From Solirubrobacteraceae bacterium (GTDB taxonomy: Bacteria; Actinomycetota; Thermoleophilia; Solirubrobacterales; Solirubrobacteraceae): DNA of 64,000 nucleotides. The notes beneath the pieces are model-generated. The model was not told the DNA's origin and searched no databases. It saw only the letters and a list, made by a program, of their open reading frames with translations. Positions 42,774-51,545 of this stretch are shown here, one piece after another. Made by a program: the position numbers and the translations under genes. Within the stretch, counting starts at the first letter, position 1; every line of letters starts with the position of its first letter. The DNA is taken from NCBI GenBank assembly GCA_023230855.1, contig JALNWQ010000006.1, positions 124,001-188,000 on the forward strand. Direction: 5' to 3'.

Positions 42774-43208
42774 TCAGTCGCGTAGCGCGCGAGCGATCGC
42801 CACGAGGCTCAGCACCGCCTCGGCGGCGTGGCGCCCCGAGTCGCGCTTGTCGCCACCGGCGCGGGCGATCGCCTGCTCCATCGTGTCGACGGTGAGGACG
42901 CCGAACGCGGCCGGCACGCCGGTCCGCAGCTGCACGTCCTGGATGCCGCGCGCGGCCTCCCCGCAGACGTAGTCGTAGTGGTCGGTCTCGCCGCGGATCA
43001 CGGCGCCGACGCAGACGACGCCGTCGTAGCGCCCCGTCTCGGCCAGCATCGACGCGGCCATCGGCAGCTCGAACGCCCCCGGTACCTCGAACACGTCGGC
43101 CGCGGGCGCGCCCGACTCGGCGAGCACCGCCTGCGCGCCGGCGATCAGCCGGTCGGCGAGATCGCGGTAGAACGTGGCGGCGACGATCGCGAAGCGTGGG
43201 TCGGTCAT
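42774..43208 (-). CDS. ribH: 6,7-dimethyl-8-ribityllumazine synthase
   Basis: 144 residues; motifs FEVPGAFELPMA, VCVGAVIRGETDHYDYV (catalytic His), and FGVLTVDTMEQAIARAGG. It condenses the butanone phosphate from RibBA with the pyrimidine from RibD and forms icosahedral shells. Separated from ribBA by the opposite-strand LTD gene, so it must have its own promoter in 43209-43498. Confidence 0.96.
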   Translation of the reverse strand: MTDPRFAIVAATFYRDLADRLIAGAQAVLAESGAPAADVFEVPGAFELPMAASMLAETGRYDGVVCVGAVIRGETDHYDYVCGEAARGIQDVQLRTGVPAAFGVLTVDTMEQAIARAGGDKRDSGRHAAEAVLSLVAIARALRD

Positions 43209-43498
43209 CGCCGCCAACCTACCGGCCGGGGCCCGCCGAGGACCACAGCCGGTGGCGTCGCCCCGCCGACCGCACGAGGGCCGCCCGTCGGAGGACGCGC
43301 CGCGGGGTAGGCGCATCGGGCAGGCCGCCGACCGACGGGGACGCGGCGTCGACCGACGGGGTTCACCGGCCGGTAGCGCCAGGTTCACGGTCGCGCAACC
43401 GGGGGAGCGGGACGACCGCCGATCGTCCCGCGCGGAGCCACGTCGTCGGGGTCAGCCGTCGTGGAGCCGCTCCCACCACCACGTCCGAGAGGATCACC
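43209..43498. other. 290-bp divergent intergenic region between ribH and the LTD gene
   Basis: Should contain the ribH promoter (minus) and that of the LTD gene (plus). An 8-bp inverted repeat CGGGACGA/TCGTCCCG (43408-43415/43423-43430) could be an operator or hairpin. The FMN riboswitch core (AGGGTGAAATTCC-like) was looked for and not seen. Confidence 0.5.
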
Positions 43499-44609
43499 AT
43501 GTCCCGTCGACCTCGCGCCGTCGCCGGCGTCGCCGTCACCGCGCTCGTCGCGGTCGCGGCCGGCGCCGGCCTCGCCACCCCCGGTCCGGGCATCCCCGTC
43601 CGGCGTCGTCATCGACGAGGTCCGCTTCCGTGGACCCGCCGGCGGCAACGACGAGTTCGTCGTGCTGCGCAACACCGGATCGAGCGCCGTCGCCATCGGC
43701 GGCTGGAAGATCCAGGGCAGCAACAGCGCCGGGACGAACAGCGCACGTGCGACGGTGCCCGCCGCGGTCTCGCTCCCGGCCGGGGCCCCGTACCTCGTCG
43801 CCAACACCGCGGCCAACGGCTACAGCGGCTCCGCGACGCCCGACCTGACCTACGCGACCGGGATCACGGACACCGGCGGCATCCAGTTGCGTCGAGCCGA
43901 CGACACGGTCGAGCACGCCGTCGGCAGCACGCAGGCGCCGGCCGCCTACCGCGAGGGCGTCGGCCTGGCGCTGCCGACGTCCGGCAACGCCGACCGGTCG
44001 CACGCCCGCGACGCGGGAGCCGACACCGACGACAACGTCGCCGACCTCACCGCCACGAGCCCCTCCACGCCGACCGCGTGTGGCGAGGACTGCGCGACGG
44101 CGCCCGGGTCCGGCGTCACCCCGATCCACGACGTCCAGGGCCCCGGAGCCGCGAGCCCGATGGCGGGCCGGGAGGTCACGATCGAGGGCGTCGTCACCGG
44201 GATCGACGACGAGGACGGCGCGAACTTCGAGCGGACGTTCCCCGAGGACGCCGGCGTGTTCGTCCAGACCGTGCCGGGCGACGAGGACGCCGACCCGAGC
44301 ACGTCCGAGGGCATCTTCGTCGGCTACGTCGACGGCCCCGGCGGCGACCGGTCCGCGCTCGTCGGCAAGAAGGTCCGGATCGTGGGTCAGGTCAAGGAGA
44401 AGTTCGGCCTGACGATGATCGCCGAGAAGATCGGCACCGAGCCGGTGGTCCTCGGCGACGCGCTCCGCGCGACCGGCGCGCGCGGGGTCGTGAGGGCCAC
44501 GATCACCATCACCGCCGGCGAGACCCGGCGCACGCACGACGTCAAGGCCACGATCCTCGGACCGAGGAAGGCGTCGAAGCGGACGTCCGCGAAGGCCCGC
44601 CGCGCCTGA
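43499..44609 (+). pseudogene. Secreted lamin-tail (LTD) + OB-fold protein, frameshifted after the signal peptide
   Basis: ATG 43499, preceded by GAGAGGA at 5-base spacing, opens a perfect signal peptide (VAGVAVTALVAVAAGAGLA). That frame then runs into Arg-rich noise. The mature protein continues in the +1 frame from about 43583 (SPSGVVIDEVRF). Removing one C from the C5 tract 43578-43582 restores one ORF of 369 residues. After an LTD domain (EVRFRGPAGGNDEFVVL, IGGWKIQ) comes an OB region like the one preceding the nuclease in ExeM-type extracellular DNases (GREVTIEGVVTGID, STSEGIFVGYVDG, VRIVGQVKEKFG). No nuclease domain follows. It may be a true frameshift, slippage-regulated, or an assembly error. 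Confidence 0.75.
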
Positions 44610-44620
44610 GGCGCCCCCGG

Positions 44621-44693
44621 GGGTGGGCCGTCCGGCGGACGGCCGGTCCACCCACCGTCGAGCACCGTCGAGGGGCCGGATCACGGCCCCTCG
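44621..44693. terminator. Pair of hairpins between the convergent LTD and ribBA genes
   Basis: First hairpin GGCCGTCC/GGACGGCC (44626-44633/44637-44644), flanked by GGGTGG/CCACCC. The second is stronger: CGAGGGGCCG/CGGCCCCTCG (44669-44678/44684-44693) with a 5-base loop, followed on the plus strand by GTCGTTCTC. The second is a good intrinsic terminator for the LTD gene and could also serve ribBA. Confidence 0.7.
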
Positions 44694-44787
44694 GTCGTTC
44701 TCGGCGGGGAGCCCGGGCGCCCCGGGCGCAGGGCCCCGGCCGGGTCGACGCCGCCCGACGGCCGGAGCGCCCGAGGCCGCTCCGGCC

Positions 44788-46101
44788 CTACGCCTCGCCG
44801 GGGCCGTGCTGGGACTCGCGGGTGGCGCGGTTGTCCCGCTCCTGCTCCTCGAGCAGCATCTGCTCGTCGAGCGCCGCGCCCTGATGGTGCAGCAGGTGCC
44901 CCATCCGGTCGCGCTTCGTCTGCATGTACGACGCGTTGTGCGGGTTCGCCGCGTGCTCGATCGGCACCTGGGACGTCACCCGCAGCCCGTAGCCCTCCAG
45001 GCCACGGATCTTCTTCGGGTTGTTCGTGAGGATCCGCATCGACCGCAGTCCCAGGTCGACGAGGATCTGCGCCCCGATCCCGTAGTCGCGCAGGTCGGCG
45101 GGCAGGCCGAGCTTGAGGTTGGCGTCGACGGTGTCGTAGCCCTCCTCCTGCAGCTTGTACGCCCGGAGCTTGTTGAGCAGCCCGATCCCGCGCCCCTCCT
45201 GCGACAGGTACAGCAGCACGCCGCGGCCCTCGCGCTCGATCATCGCCAGCGCCGACTCGAGCTGCTCGCCGCAGTCGCAACGCAGGGAGTGGAACACGTC
45301 GCCGGTGAGGCACTCGGAGTGGACGCGGACGAGCACGTCGTCGACGCCGGCCACGTCGCCCTTGACGAGCGCGACGTGGTGCTTGGCGTCGACGAGCGAC
45401 CGGTAGCCGACCGCGGTGAACTCGCCGAACCCCGTCGGCAGGTTGATGTCGACGACCCGCTCGACGAGCCGGTCGTTCTCGCGCCGGTAGGCGATGAGGT
45501 CGGCCACGGTGATCATCCGCAGCCCGTGCTTCTCGGCGTAGGGCACGAGGTCCGGGACCCGGGCCATCGTGCCGTCCTCGTTCATGATCTCGCAGATCAC
45601 GCCGGACGGGTTGAGGCCCGCCAGGCGCGCCAGGTCGACCGACGCCTCGGTCTGCCCGGTGCGCTCCAGCACCCCGCCGGGCTTGGCCTTCAGCGGGAAC
45701 ATGTGGCCGGGGACGACGACGTCGCGCGGGCCGGACATCGGGTCGATCGCCACCTGCACGGTCCGTGCGCGGTCGGCGGCGGAGATGCCGGTGGTGACGC
45801 CCTCGCGCGCCTCGATCGACAGCGTGAACGCCGTCTCGAACGGCGACTCGTTCTTCGCCGCCATGAGGTCGAGCCCGAGCTCGTCGCACCGCTCGGGGGT
45901 GAGGGTGAGGCAGATGAGGCCGCGGCCCTCCTTCGCCATGAAGTTGATCGCCCGGGCGTCGGCGAACTCCGCGGCGATGACGAGGTCGCCCTCGTTCTCG
46001 CGGTCCTCGTCGTCGCAGACGATCACCATCTTCCCCGCGCGGATGTCGGCGATCGCGTCGGCGACGGCGTCGAAGGGGTTGTCCAGCGAACGGGGGCTCA
46101 T
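44788..46101 (-). CDS. ribBA: Bifunctional 3,4-dihydroxy-2-butanone 4-phosphate synthase / GTP cyclohydrolase II
   Basis: 437 residues. RibB half (about 1-205): DDEDRENEGDLVIAAEF, GRGLICLTL, HMFPLKAKPGGVLERTGQTEA split around the catalytic loop. RibA half (about 210-410): VRVHSECLTGDVFHSLRCDCG with the zinc Cys, LYLSQEGRGIGLLNKL, LTNNPKKIRGLEGYGL. Ends with a short Gln/Glu-rich tail. It starts two arms of riboflavin synthesis. ATGA overlap with ribE. Confidence 0.97.
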   Translation of the reverse strand: MSPRSLDNPFDAVADAIADIRAGKMVIVCDDEDRENEGDLVIAAEFADARAINFMAKEGRGLICLTLTPERCDELGLDLMAAKNESPFETAFTLSIEAREGVTTGISAADRARTVQVAIDPMSGPRDVVVPGHMFPLKAKPGGVLERTGQTEASVDLARLAGLNPSGVICEIMNEDGTMARVPDLVPYAEKHGLRMITVADLIAYRRENDRLVERVVDINLPTGFGEFTAVGYRSLVDAKHHVALVKGDVAGVDDVLVRVHSECLTGDVFHSLRCDCGEQLESALAMIEREGRGVLLYLSQEGRGIGLLNKLRAYKLQEEGYDTVDANLKLGLPADLRDYGIGAQILVDLGLRSMRILTNNPKKIRGLEGYGLRVTSQVPIEHAANPHNASYMQTKRDRMGHLLHHQGAALDEQMLLEEQERDNRATRESQHGPGEA

Positions 46102-46718
46102 GCGCGGTCCTTTACGGCGAGCAGCTTCTCCACGTGCTTGGCCAGCACGTCGACTTCGAGGTTGACGGGGTCGCCCGGGGCGATCCGCCCCAGGGTCGTG
46201 CGCTCCAGGGTCTCGGGGATGAGCGAGACCTCCAGCGACGCGTCGTCGAGGGTGGTGACGGTGAGCGACACCCCGTCGAGGGTGATCGAGCCCTTCTCGA
46301 CGACGTAGCGCAGCAGCGCCGGGTCCTCCGGCGCGAACCGCAGGCGACGCGCGAACCCGTCGGGGGTGACGTCGACGAGCCGCGCGACCGCGTCGACGTG
46401 GCCCTGGACGACGTGGCCGCCGAACCGTCCGTCGGCGGCCATCGCGAGCTCGAGGTTGACCCGCGCGCCGGGGGTGACGGCGCGCTGCAGGCTCGTACGG
46501 CGCAGCGACTCGTGCATGACGTCGGCGACGAACGTCGCCTCGCCCGGGTCGGTCGACGAGGGGTCGCCGACCGCGGTGAGGCAGCAGCCGTTGACGGCGA
46601 TCGAGTCGCCGGACGCGAGGTCGACGGCCAACGGGGTGCGCACCCGCAGGCGCACGCCGTCGTCCTGCGCGTCGACGGCGGTCACGACGCCGAGATCCTG
46701 GACGATGCCGGTGAACAT
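46098..46718 (-). CDS. ribE: Riboflavin synthase, alpha subunit
   Basis: 206 residues from ATG 46718 (MFTGIVQDLG, the invariant start of the family; three codons upstream are also open). Two lumazine-binding repeats: GDSIAVNGCCLTAV and GHVVQGHVDAVARL in the first, KGSITLDGVSLTV and LGRIAPGDPVNLEVDVLAKHVEKLL (split) in the second. It dismutates lumazine to riboflavin. Confidence 0.96.
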   Translation of the reverse strand: MFTGIVQDLGVVTAVDAQDDGVRLRVRTPLAVDLASGDSIAVNGCCLTAVGDPSSTDPGEATFVADVMHESLRRTSLQRAVTPGARVNLELAMAADGRFGGHVVQGHVDAVARLVDVTPDGFARRLRFAPEDPALLRYVVEKGSITLDGVSLTVTTLDDASLEVSLIPETLERTTLGRIAPGDPVNLEVDVLAKHVEKLLAVKDRA

Positions 46719-46720
46719 CC

Positions 46721-47860
46721 TCACCACTCCTTGATGCGGGCCACGGTCAGCAGATCATCCCCCACCGTCGTGCGGGACAGCTCGACGGGGCGCACCGCGT
46801 CGGCGATCCGCTCGACGCCCTGCCCGCCGAGGACGCCGGGAGCCTGCCGTCCGCCGACGATGATCGGCGCGACGAACAGCCGCAGCTCGTCGATCATCCC
46901 GGCGTCGAAGCACGCGCCGGCCAGGTGCGAGCCACCCTCGATCATCACCGACGTGACCCCGCGCTGCCCGAGCGACTCCAGGCCCGACCGGACCCGGGAG
47001 TGCTCGTTGGCCCCGGCCGCGACGACGACCTCGACGCCGGACGACTCGAGGGCGTCGGTCGCCGACCGCGGGGCCGCCCGCGAGGCGACGACCGTGACCG
47101 GCGCCTCGTCGAGCGACGTGACGAGCCGGGACGTGAGCGGCAGGCGGGCCTCGGAGTCGAACACGACGCGGCGCGGTTGACGCTCGACGCCGGGAACGCG
47201 GGCCGTGAGCAGCGGGTCGTCGGCCAGGGCGGTGCCGATCCCGACGACCACCGCGTCGACGTCGGCACGCCACTGGTGGGCGAGCTCGCGCGACGCGACG
47301 CCGCTGATCCACCGCGAGTCGTCGGTGTGGGTGGCGAGGCGCCCGTCGAGGCTCGCGGCGGCCTTGAGCATGACCCACGGGATGCCGGTCCGCGCGTGCT
47401 TGCGGAACGGCTGGTTCTGCAGGCGCGCGGCGCGGCCCACGGCGGAGTCCGGCGCCGCGACGTCGACGGCCACGCCCTCGTCGCGCAGGATCCCCAGGCC
47501 CCTCCCGGCGACCTTCTCGGACGGATCCCCGGCCGCCACGACGACGCGTCGGATCCCGGCCTGGAGGATCGCGTCGGTGCACGGCGGCGTGCGGCCCTGG
47601 TGGCAGCACGGCTCCAGCGACACGTACATCGTGGCGCCCGCCGGGTCGGCGTCGCCGCAGTCGGCGATCGCGGCCCGCTCGGCGTGCGGGCCACCGGGGC
47701 GCTCGTGCCACCCCTCGCCGAGGGGCCGCCCGTCACGGGCGACGACCGCCCCGACCATCGGGTTGGGGCTCGCCGTGCGTCGGCCGCGCTCGGCGAGGTC
47801 CACCGCCCGCTGCAACAGGGCCAGGTCGCGTTCGTCGATCGGCATCGGCCGAGGGAGCAT
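46721..47860 (-). CDS. ribD: Bifunctional riboflavin-specific deaminase/reductase
   Basis: 379 residues from ATG 47860 (ATG 47845, MPIDERD, is an equal candidate; neither has a clear ribosome-binding site). Deaminase domain: PHAERAAI (His59, Glu61) and EPCCHQGRTPPC zinc ligands. Reductase domain: LKAAASLDGRLATHTDDSRWI split, VDAVVVGIGTALADDPLLT, VMIEGGSHLAG. Only 15 bases after a glycosyltransferase gene, so cotranscribed with it; no FMN riboswitch fits in between. Confidence 0.96.
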   Translation of the reverse strand: MLPRPMPIDERDLALLQRAVDLAERGRRTASPNPMVGAVVARDGRPLGEGWHERPGGPHAERAAIADCGDADPAGATMYVSLEPCCHQGRTPPCTDAILQAGIRRVVVAAGDPSEKVAGRGLGILRDEGVAVDVAAPDSAVGRAARLQNQPFRKHARTGIPWVMLKAAASLDGRLATHTDDSRWISGVASRELAHQWRADVDAVVVGIGTALADDPLLTARVPGVERQPRRVVFDSEARLPLTSRLVTSLDEAPVTVVASRAAPRSATDALESSGVEVVVAAGANEHSRVRSGLESLGQRGVTSVMIEGGSHLAGACFDAGMIDELRLFVAPIIVGGRQAPGVLGGQGVERIADAVRPVELSRTTVGDDLLTVARIKEW

Positions 47861-47875
47861 ACGATCCCGCCCCGC

Positions 47876-49717
47876 TCATCCCACCGGCGCGGGCGTCGCC
47901 GGGGTCGCGCACGTCCCGCCACGCAGGCGGTACACGGTCATGAGCGCGCCGGGGCGCTCGTACTCCCGCGGGTAGTAGTCGAACGAGAAGTCGAAGTCGA
48001 ACGGCACCGGGTCGGCCCCGCGACGGAACGGCGACGCGACGAAGACCTCGTCGGCCCGGCGCTCCAGCTCGGCGTAGTAGGCGATGGCGCGCGGCACGAG
48101 CTCGGGCTGGCGCTCCGCGCGACCGCGTTGCGTCGACCCGGTGACGACCCAGCACCAGCCGCGCTCCTCGTAGCGGTCGATGAGGCGCGGGTCGAGCGAC
48201 CGGGTGTAGTTCTCGAGCGTGACGGAGAACTTGCCGCCGGGAGCCGGGTCGCCCTCGAAGTCCCACGGGCTCGGGCTGATCGGGTAGCGCTCCCAGCGCA
48301 TGCCGGGTCGGCCGGGATCACGGAGCCACTCGGTCGGCACGACCGGCTCGAGGACGATCCGCTCGCCCTCGGGCACGTGCTCGACGAGCCACGCCCGGGT
48401 GACGTTGCGGGTGTCCTCGCGGTTGAGCACCGTCCCCACGTGGACGCTCGCGACGAGCCCCTGACCGCAGAGGACGATCCCGCCGACCGCGAGGGCGGTG
48501 TGCCGCCACCCGGGGAGCCGCTCGGCCACCACGGCGACCACCCGGGAGACCCCGTAGCCCGCCAGCAGCGCCAGCATCGGGTAGATCGGCAGGAGCCAAC
48601 GGGCGAAGTACCGGCCCTGCGAGCTCATGAAGAGCAGGAACAGCAGCGGCGCCGGGGCGAGGACGAGCAGCACCCGACGGTCGTCGCGCCACAGCGGCAC
48701 GAGCGACCCGATCGCCGCGATGAGCGGCACCACCCCCAGGCCCCACGTGACCGTCCAGATGTAGAACGGCAGGGCGTGATCGTGCGTGCTGCCGATCTTG
48801 CTGACCGTGGTCTCGCCCGCCGCCTCGGACTGGAACGAGATCCCGAACCAGAAGTCGTCGAACGCCAGCAGCGCGTACGGGTTGGCGGCGATGAACCCCA
48901 GCACGAACGTCAGCAGCGCCAGCAGGATCCCGCGCAGCGCCGGGATCCGCCCGCCGGGCGCGGCCGCCTGGATCGCCGCGGCGGCCACGAGCGGCAGCAG
49001 CACGATCCCGCCGGTGTACTTGAACGCGGCGGCCAGGCCGATCGCCAGGCCGGCGACGAGGTAGTCGCGGTCGCGGCCCAGCCGCAGCACGCCCGCCGAC
49101 GCCCACAGGCCGAGCGCGATCGGGGCCAGCTGCGGCGCGTCGTTGAGCGCCAGGTGCCCGTAGAAGACCGGCAGGAACGCGACCGACAGCAGGCCGGCGG
49201 CCAGGATCCCGGTGTGACGGTCCAGCAGGCGCGTCCCCGCCAGGTAGATCAACGCCACCGCGGACACCGACAGCAACGCGGCGACCGTGCGACCCACGAG
49301 GAGGACGTCGCCGGGGTTGGCGGCGTAGGCGTCCCAGACGCCCTCGCCTCCGCCGAACCGGATCCACAGCCCCAGGTGGACGGCGTACGTGAACCCGGGC
49401 GGATTGATGAAGTAGTGCGGGTTGAGGTCGCCGCGGAACATCCCGACGGCCTGGGGCAGGAAGTGCCCGTTCTCGTCGGCGTTGTACGCCCACGGCAGGC
49501 CGTTGCGGATGCCCCAGAGCCGCAACCCGAGGCCGCCGAGGACGAGCAGCGCGACCGCGATGCCCCACCGCATCCGCAGCGACCCGGGCAGCTCGCCACC
49601 CCACGCGGCGGCCTTGGGGAGGTCGTCGTCCCCGGGGTCCGGCGCGGAGGCCGGGCCGGACGGTCCGGGATCGCCCGGGCCGCGCGGCGGTCGGCTCAGG
49701 CGATCAGCATCGGGCAT
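47876..49717 (-). CDS. GT-C fold membrane glycosyltransferase (GT39/ArnT-PMT_2-like)
   Basis: 613 residues. A disordered N-terminus, then about 10-12 transmembrane helices. The first extracytoplasmic loop has the acidic motif YNADENGHFLP (Asp81, Glu82), typical of polyprenyl-phosphate-sugar-dependent transferases. A soluble C-terminal domain (about 430-613) contains DE/RY-rich segments. It likely transfers a sugar from a lipid-linked donor to a surface glycan or protein. It overlaps the preceding GT gene by 14 bases and is 15 bases from ribD. Acceptor unknown. Confidence 0.85.
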   Translation of the reverse strand: MPDADRLSRPPRGPGDPGPSGPASAPDPGDDDLPKAAAWGGELPGSLRMRWGIAVALLVLGGLGLRLWGIRNGLPWAYNADENGHFLPQAVGMFRGDLNPHYFINPPGFTYAVHLGLWIRFGGGEGVWDAYAANPGDVLLVGRTVAALLSVSAVALIYLAGTRLLDRHTGILAAGLLSVAFLPVFYGHLALNDAPQLAPIALGLWASAGVLRLGRDRDYLVAGLAIGLAAAFKYTGGIVLLPLVAAAAIQAAAPGGRIPALRGILLALLTFVLGFIAANPYALLAFDDFWFGISFQSEAAGETTVSKIGSTHDHALPFYIWTVTWGLGVVPLIAAIGSLVPLWRDDRRVLLVLAPAPLLFLLFMSSQGRYFARWLLPIYPMLALLAGYGVSRVVAVVAERLPGWRHTALAVGGIVLCGQGLVASVHVGTVLNREDTRNVTRAWLVEHVPEGERIVLEPVVPTEWLRDPGRPGMRWERYPISPSPWDFEGDPAPGGKFSVTLENYTRSLDPRLIDRYEERGWCWVVTGSTQRGRAERQPELVPRAIAYYAELERRADEVFVASPFRRGADPVPFDFDFSFDYYPREYERPGALMTVYRLRGGTCATPATPAPVG

Positions 49718-51311
49718 AGGCGGCGTAGTACTCGCCGACCGCGATCCGGCGGAACCCGGGCAACGGCACGGCGTCGCCCGGCTGGTCGAACGGCTGGATG
49801 ACGAGCGCGTGGCGGATCAGCGACTGGCGGCTGTTGGGGACGATGAGCACGCCCTTCGTCGGCGCTGCGCCCTTGGCCGGCGCCGACGGCACCTCGCGGC
49901 GCGCGGCGGCGCGGTCGGGGCTCTGGTCGTCGACGACCTCGCCCGGCTCCTGCTCGCTGAGCGACCGCAGCAGCGTCCGCGGCAGGACCTCGTCGGCCCC
50001 GGCGTCGAGCGCCCAGCGCGCGTCCGGCACGAGCTTGTGGTTGGGGGTCCACACCGGTCCGCAGCGGCGGGCGCGGTCGACGGCGGGGTCGTCGAGGACC
50101 GCGAAGAGGTCGGCGTGGGCCTCGCTGCGGAAGGTCAGGTCGTTGTCGATCGAGCCCGGCTTGATCCGGGTGGCGCCGACGACCACCACGCCGACGCCCG
50201 CGAGGATCGCCAGGAGGCTCCACGCCCGCCGTAGGCCGCCCCCGGGCAGCATCGTCCAGCCGACGAGCGCGAACGCCGCGAACACGAGCAGCAGCACGGC
50301 CGGCACGAGCAGGTAGCGGTCGATGACCGAGAACCCGCCGACGCCGATCGCGAGGAACGTCGCGATGCCGATGATCCAGAGGACGAGCGGCAGCGCGATC
50401 CGTCGCGGCACGACGATCGCCGCGCCGATCATGCCGACGAGGCCGGCGAGGAACAGCGGCAGCCCGTTGATGCCCTTGAGGAACGCGAACGTCGTCAGCG
50501 GCATCTCGAGGGGGCCACGGGTGCGTCCCAGCTCCTCGGCCAGCCCCGACGTGTGGGTCTGCGAGTAGAGCGGGTCGCCGGTGACGACGAGGTCGGTGGC
50601 CATCCACGCCACCGGGGCGACGATGCCGACGGCGAGCCAGGCCAGGCCGCGCCGCGTGAACGCCGGCCGGAGCGCCGCGACGACGTCCCCGATCGCGCGC
50701 GGCAGGGCGGTCGGCCCCGGCGCGATCGCCATCCACAGCCCGTAGAGGCCGGTCAGCACCCACGCCTCGGGCCGCAGCAGCGCCGCCATGACGAGGATGG
50801 CCATGACGAGCGCCCCGCGACGCGGGCGACGGACCTCGAGCACCGCCGCCCATACGACGAGCGCCATGTATGTGATGTCGAGGTACCCGCGGACCGCGAG
50901 CAGGATGAGGTCCCAGTTGACGACGAGGAGCGCGCCCGCGACGAGGCCGACCGGACGGTTGAACGCCAGCCGGCCGAGCTGGTACATCCCCGCCGCCAGG
51001 GCGGCGATCGACGCGAGCGAGCAGACGACGAGGAACCGGTTGGCGCCCGTGCCGAACGGGACGAGGACGAGCCCGTAGAGGATCGACAGCGGATGCTGCG
51101 TCGGGGCCCGGAACGCGTCGAAAACCGGGCGCTGCCCGTCCCACAGCTCCCGCGCCCACAACAGCCCGTAGTAGCTGTCGTAGTTCGGGTACGTCGGGTA
51201 GGCGACGTAGAGGACGAGCAACCCGACGCAGAGCGCGACGAGCGCCGCCCCCGGGATGAGGCGCGTCAGGCGTCCGCCCTCGGCGGGCGTGGGGGCGTCG
51301 GGCGTCGACAC
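49704..51311 (-). CDS. Polytopic membrane protein, probable GT-C glycosyltransferase
   Basis: 535 residues from GTG 51311 (GTG 51431 would add 40 disordered residues). About 10 transmembrane helices; the first loop reads YPNYDSYYGLLWARELWDG, an Asp-containing loop at the GT-C catalytic position. Further Asp/Arg loops (VRGYLDITYMALVVW; LRPEAWVLTGLYGLW). A soluble C-terminal region carries Pro/Ala linker. First gene of a minus-strand unit running into the rib genes. Substrate unknown. Confidence 0.8.
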   Translation of the reverse strand: MSTPDAPTPAEGGRLTRLIPGAALVALCVGLLVLYVAYPTYPNYDSYYGLLWARELWDGQRPVFDAFRAPTQHPLSILYGLVLVPFGTGANRFLVVCSLASIAALAAGMYQLGRLAFNRPVGLVAGALLVVNWDLILLAVRGYLDITYMALVVWAAVLEVRRPRRGALVMAILVMAALLRPEAWVLTGLYGLWMAIAPGPTALPRAIGDVVAALRPAFTRRGLAWLAVGIVAPVAWMATDLVVTGDPLYSQTHTSGLAEELGRTRGPLEMPLTTFAFLKGINGLPLFLAGLVGMIGAAIVVPRRIALPLVLWIIGIATFLAIGVGGFSVIDRYLLVPAVLLLVFAAFALVGWTMLPGGGLRRAWSLLAILAGVGVVVVGATRIKPGSIDNDLTFRSEAHADLFAVLDDPAVDRARRCGPVWTPNHKLVPDARWALDAGADEVLPRTLLRSLSEQEPGEVVDDQSPDRAAARREVPSAPAKGAAPTKGVLIVPNSRQSLIRHALVIQPFDQPGDAVPLPGFRRIAVGEYYAAYARC

Positions 51312-51545
51312 GTCGCGGGCGAGTGTACGGACAGGCCGCGGGGCGCCGACCCGCTCCGGGTGCGCGCGACCGTCGGGTGGCGTCGATCCGGCAGGGGGTC
51401 GGCCCGCGTCGCGAGGCTCTGGAATACTCACCGGGTTCGACGTGACGATCGTCGTCGTCGATCGGCGTGGGTCGCCGCGTGACCATCGACCGTGCCGAGC
51501 CCCGCGGCGTCCACGTCCCGGGCGGGCCACCACCCTCGCGAAGCC

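Noticed and set aside
47861..47875. FMN riboswitch before ribD (also checked before ribH and the first GT gene)
   Set aside because: Only 15 bases separate ribD from the preceding gene, and no conserved FMN-element core was found in the other leaders.
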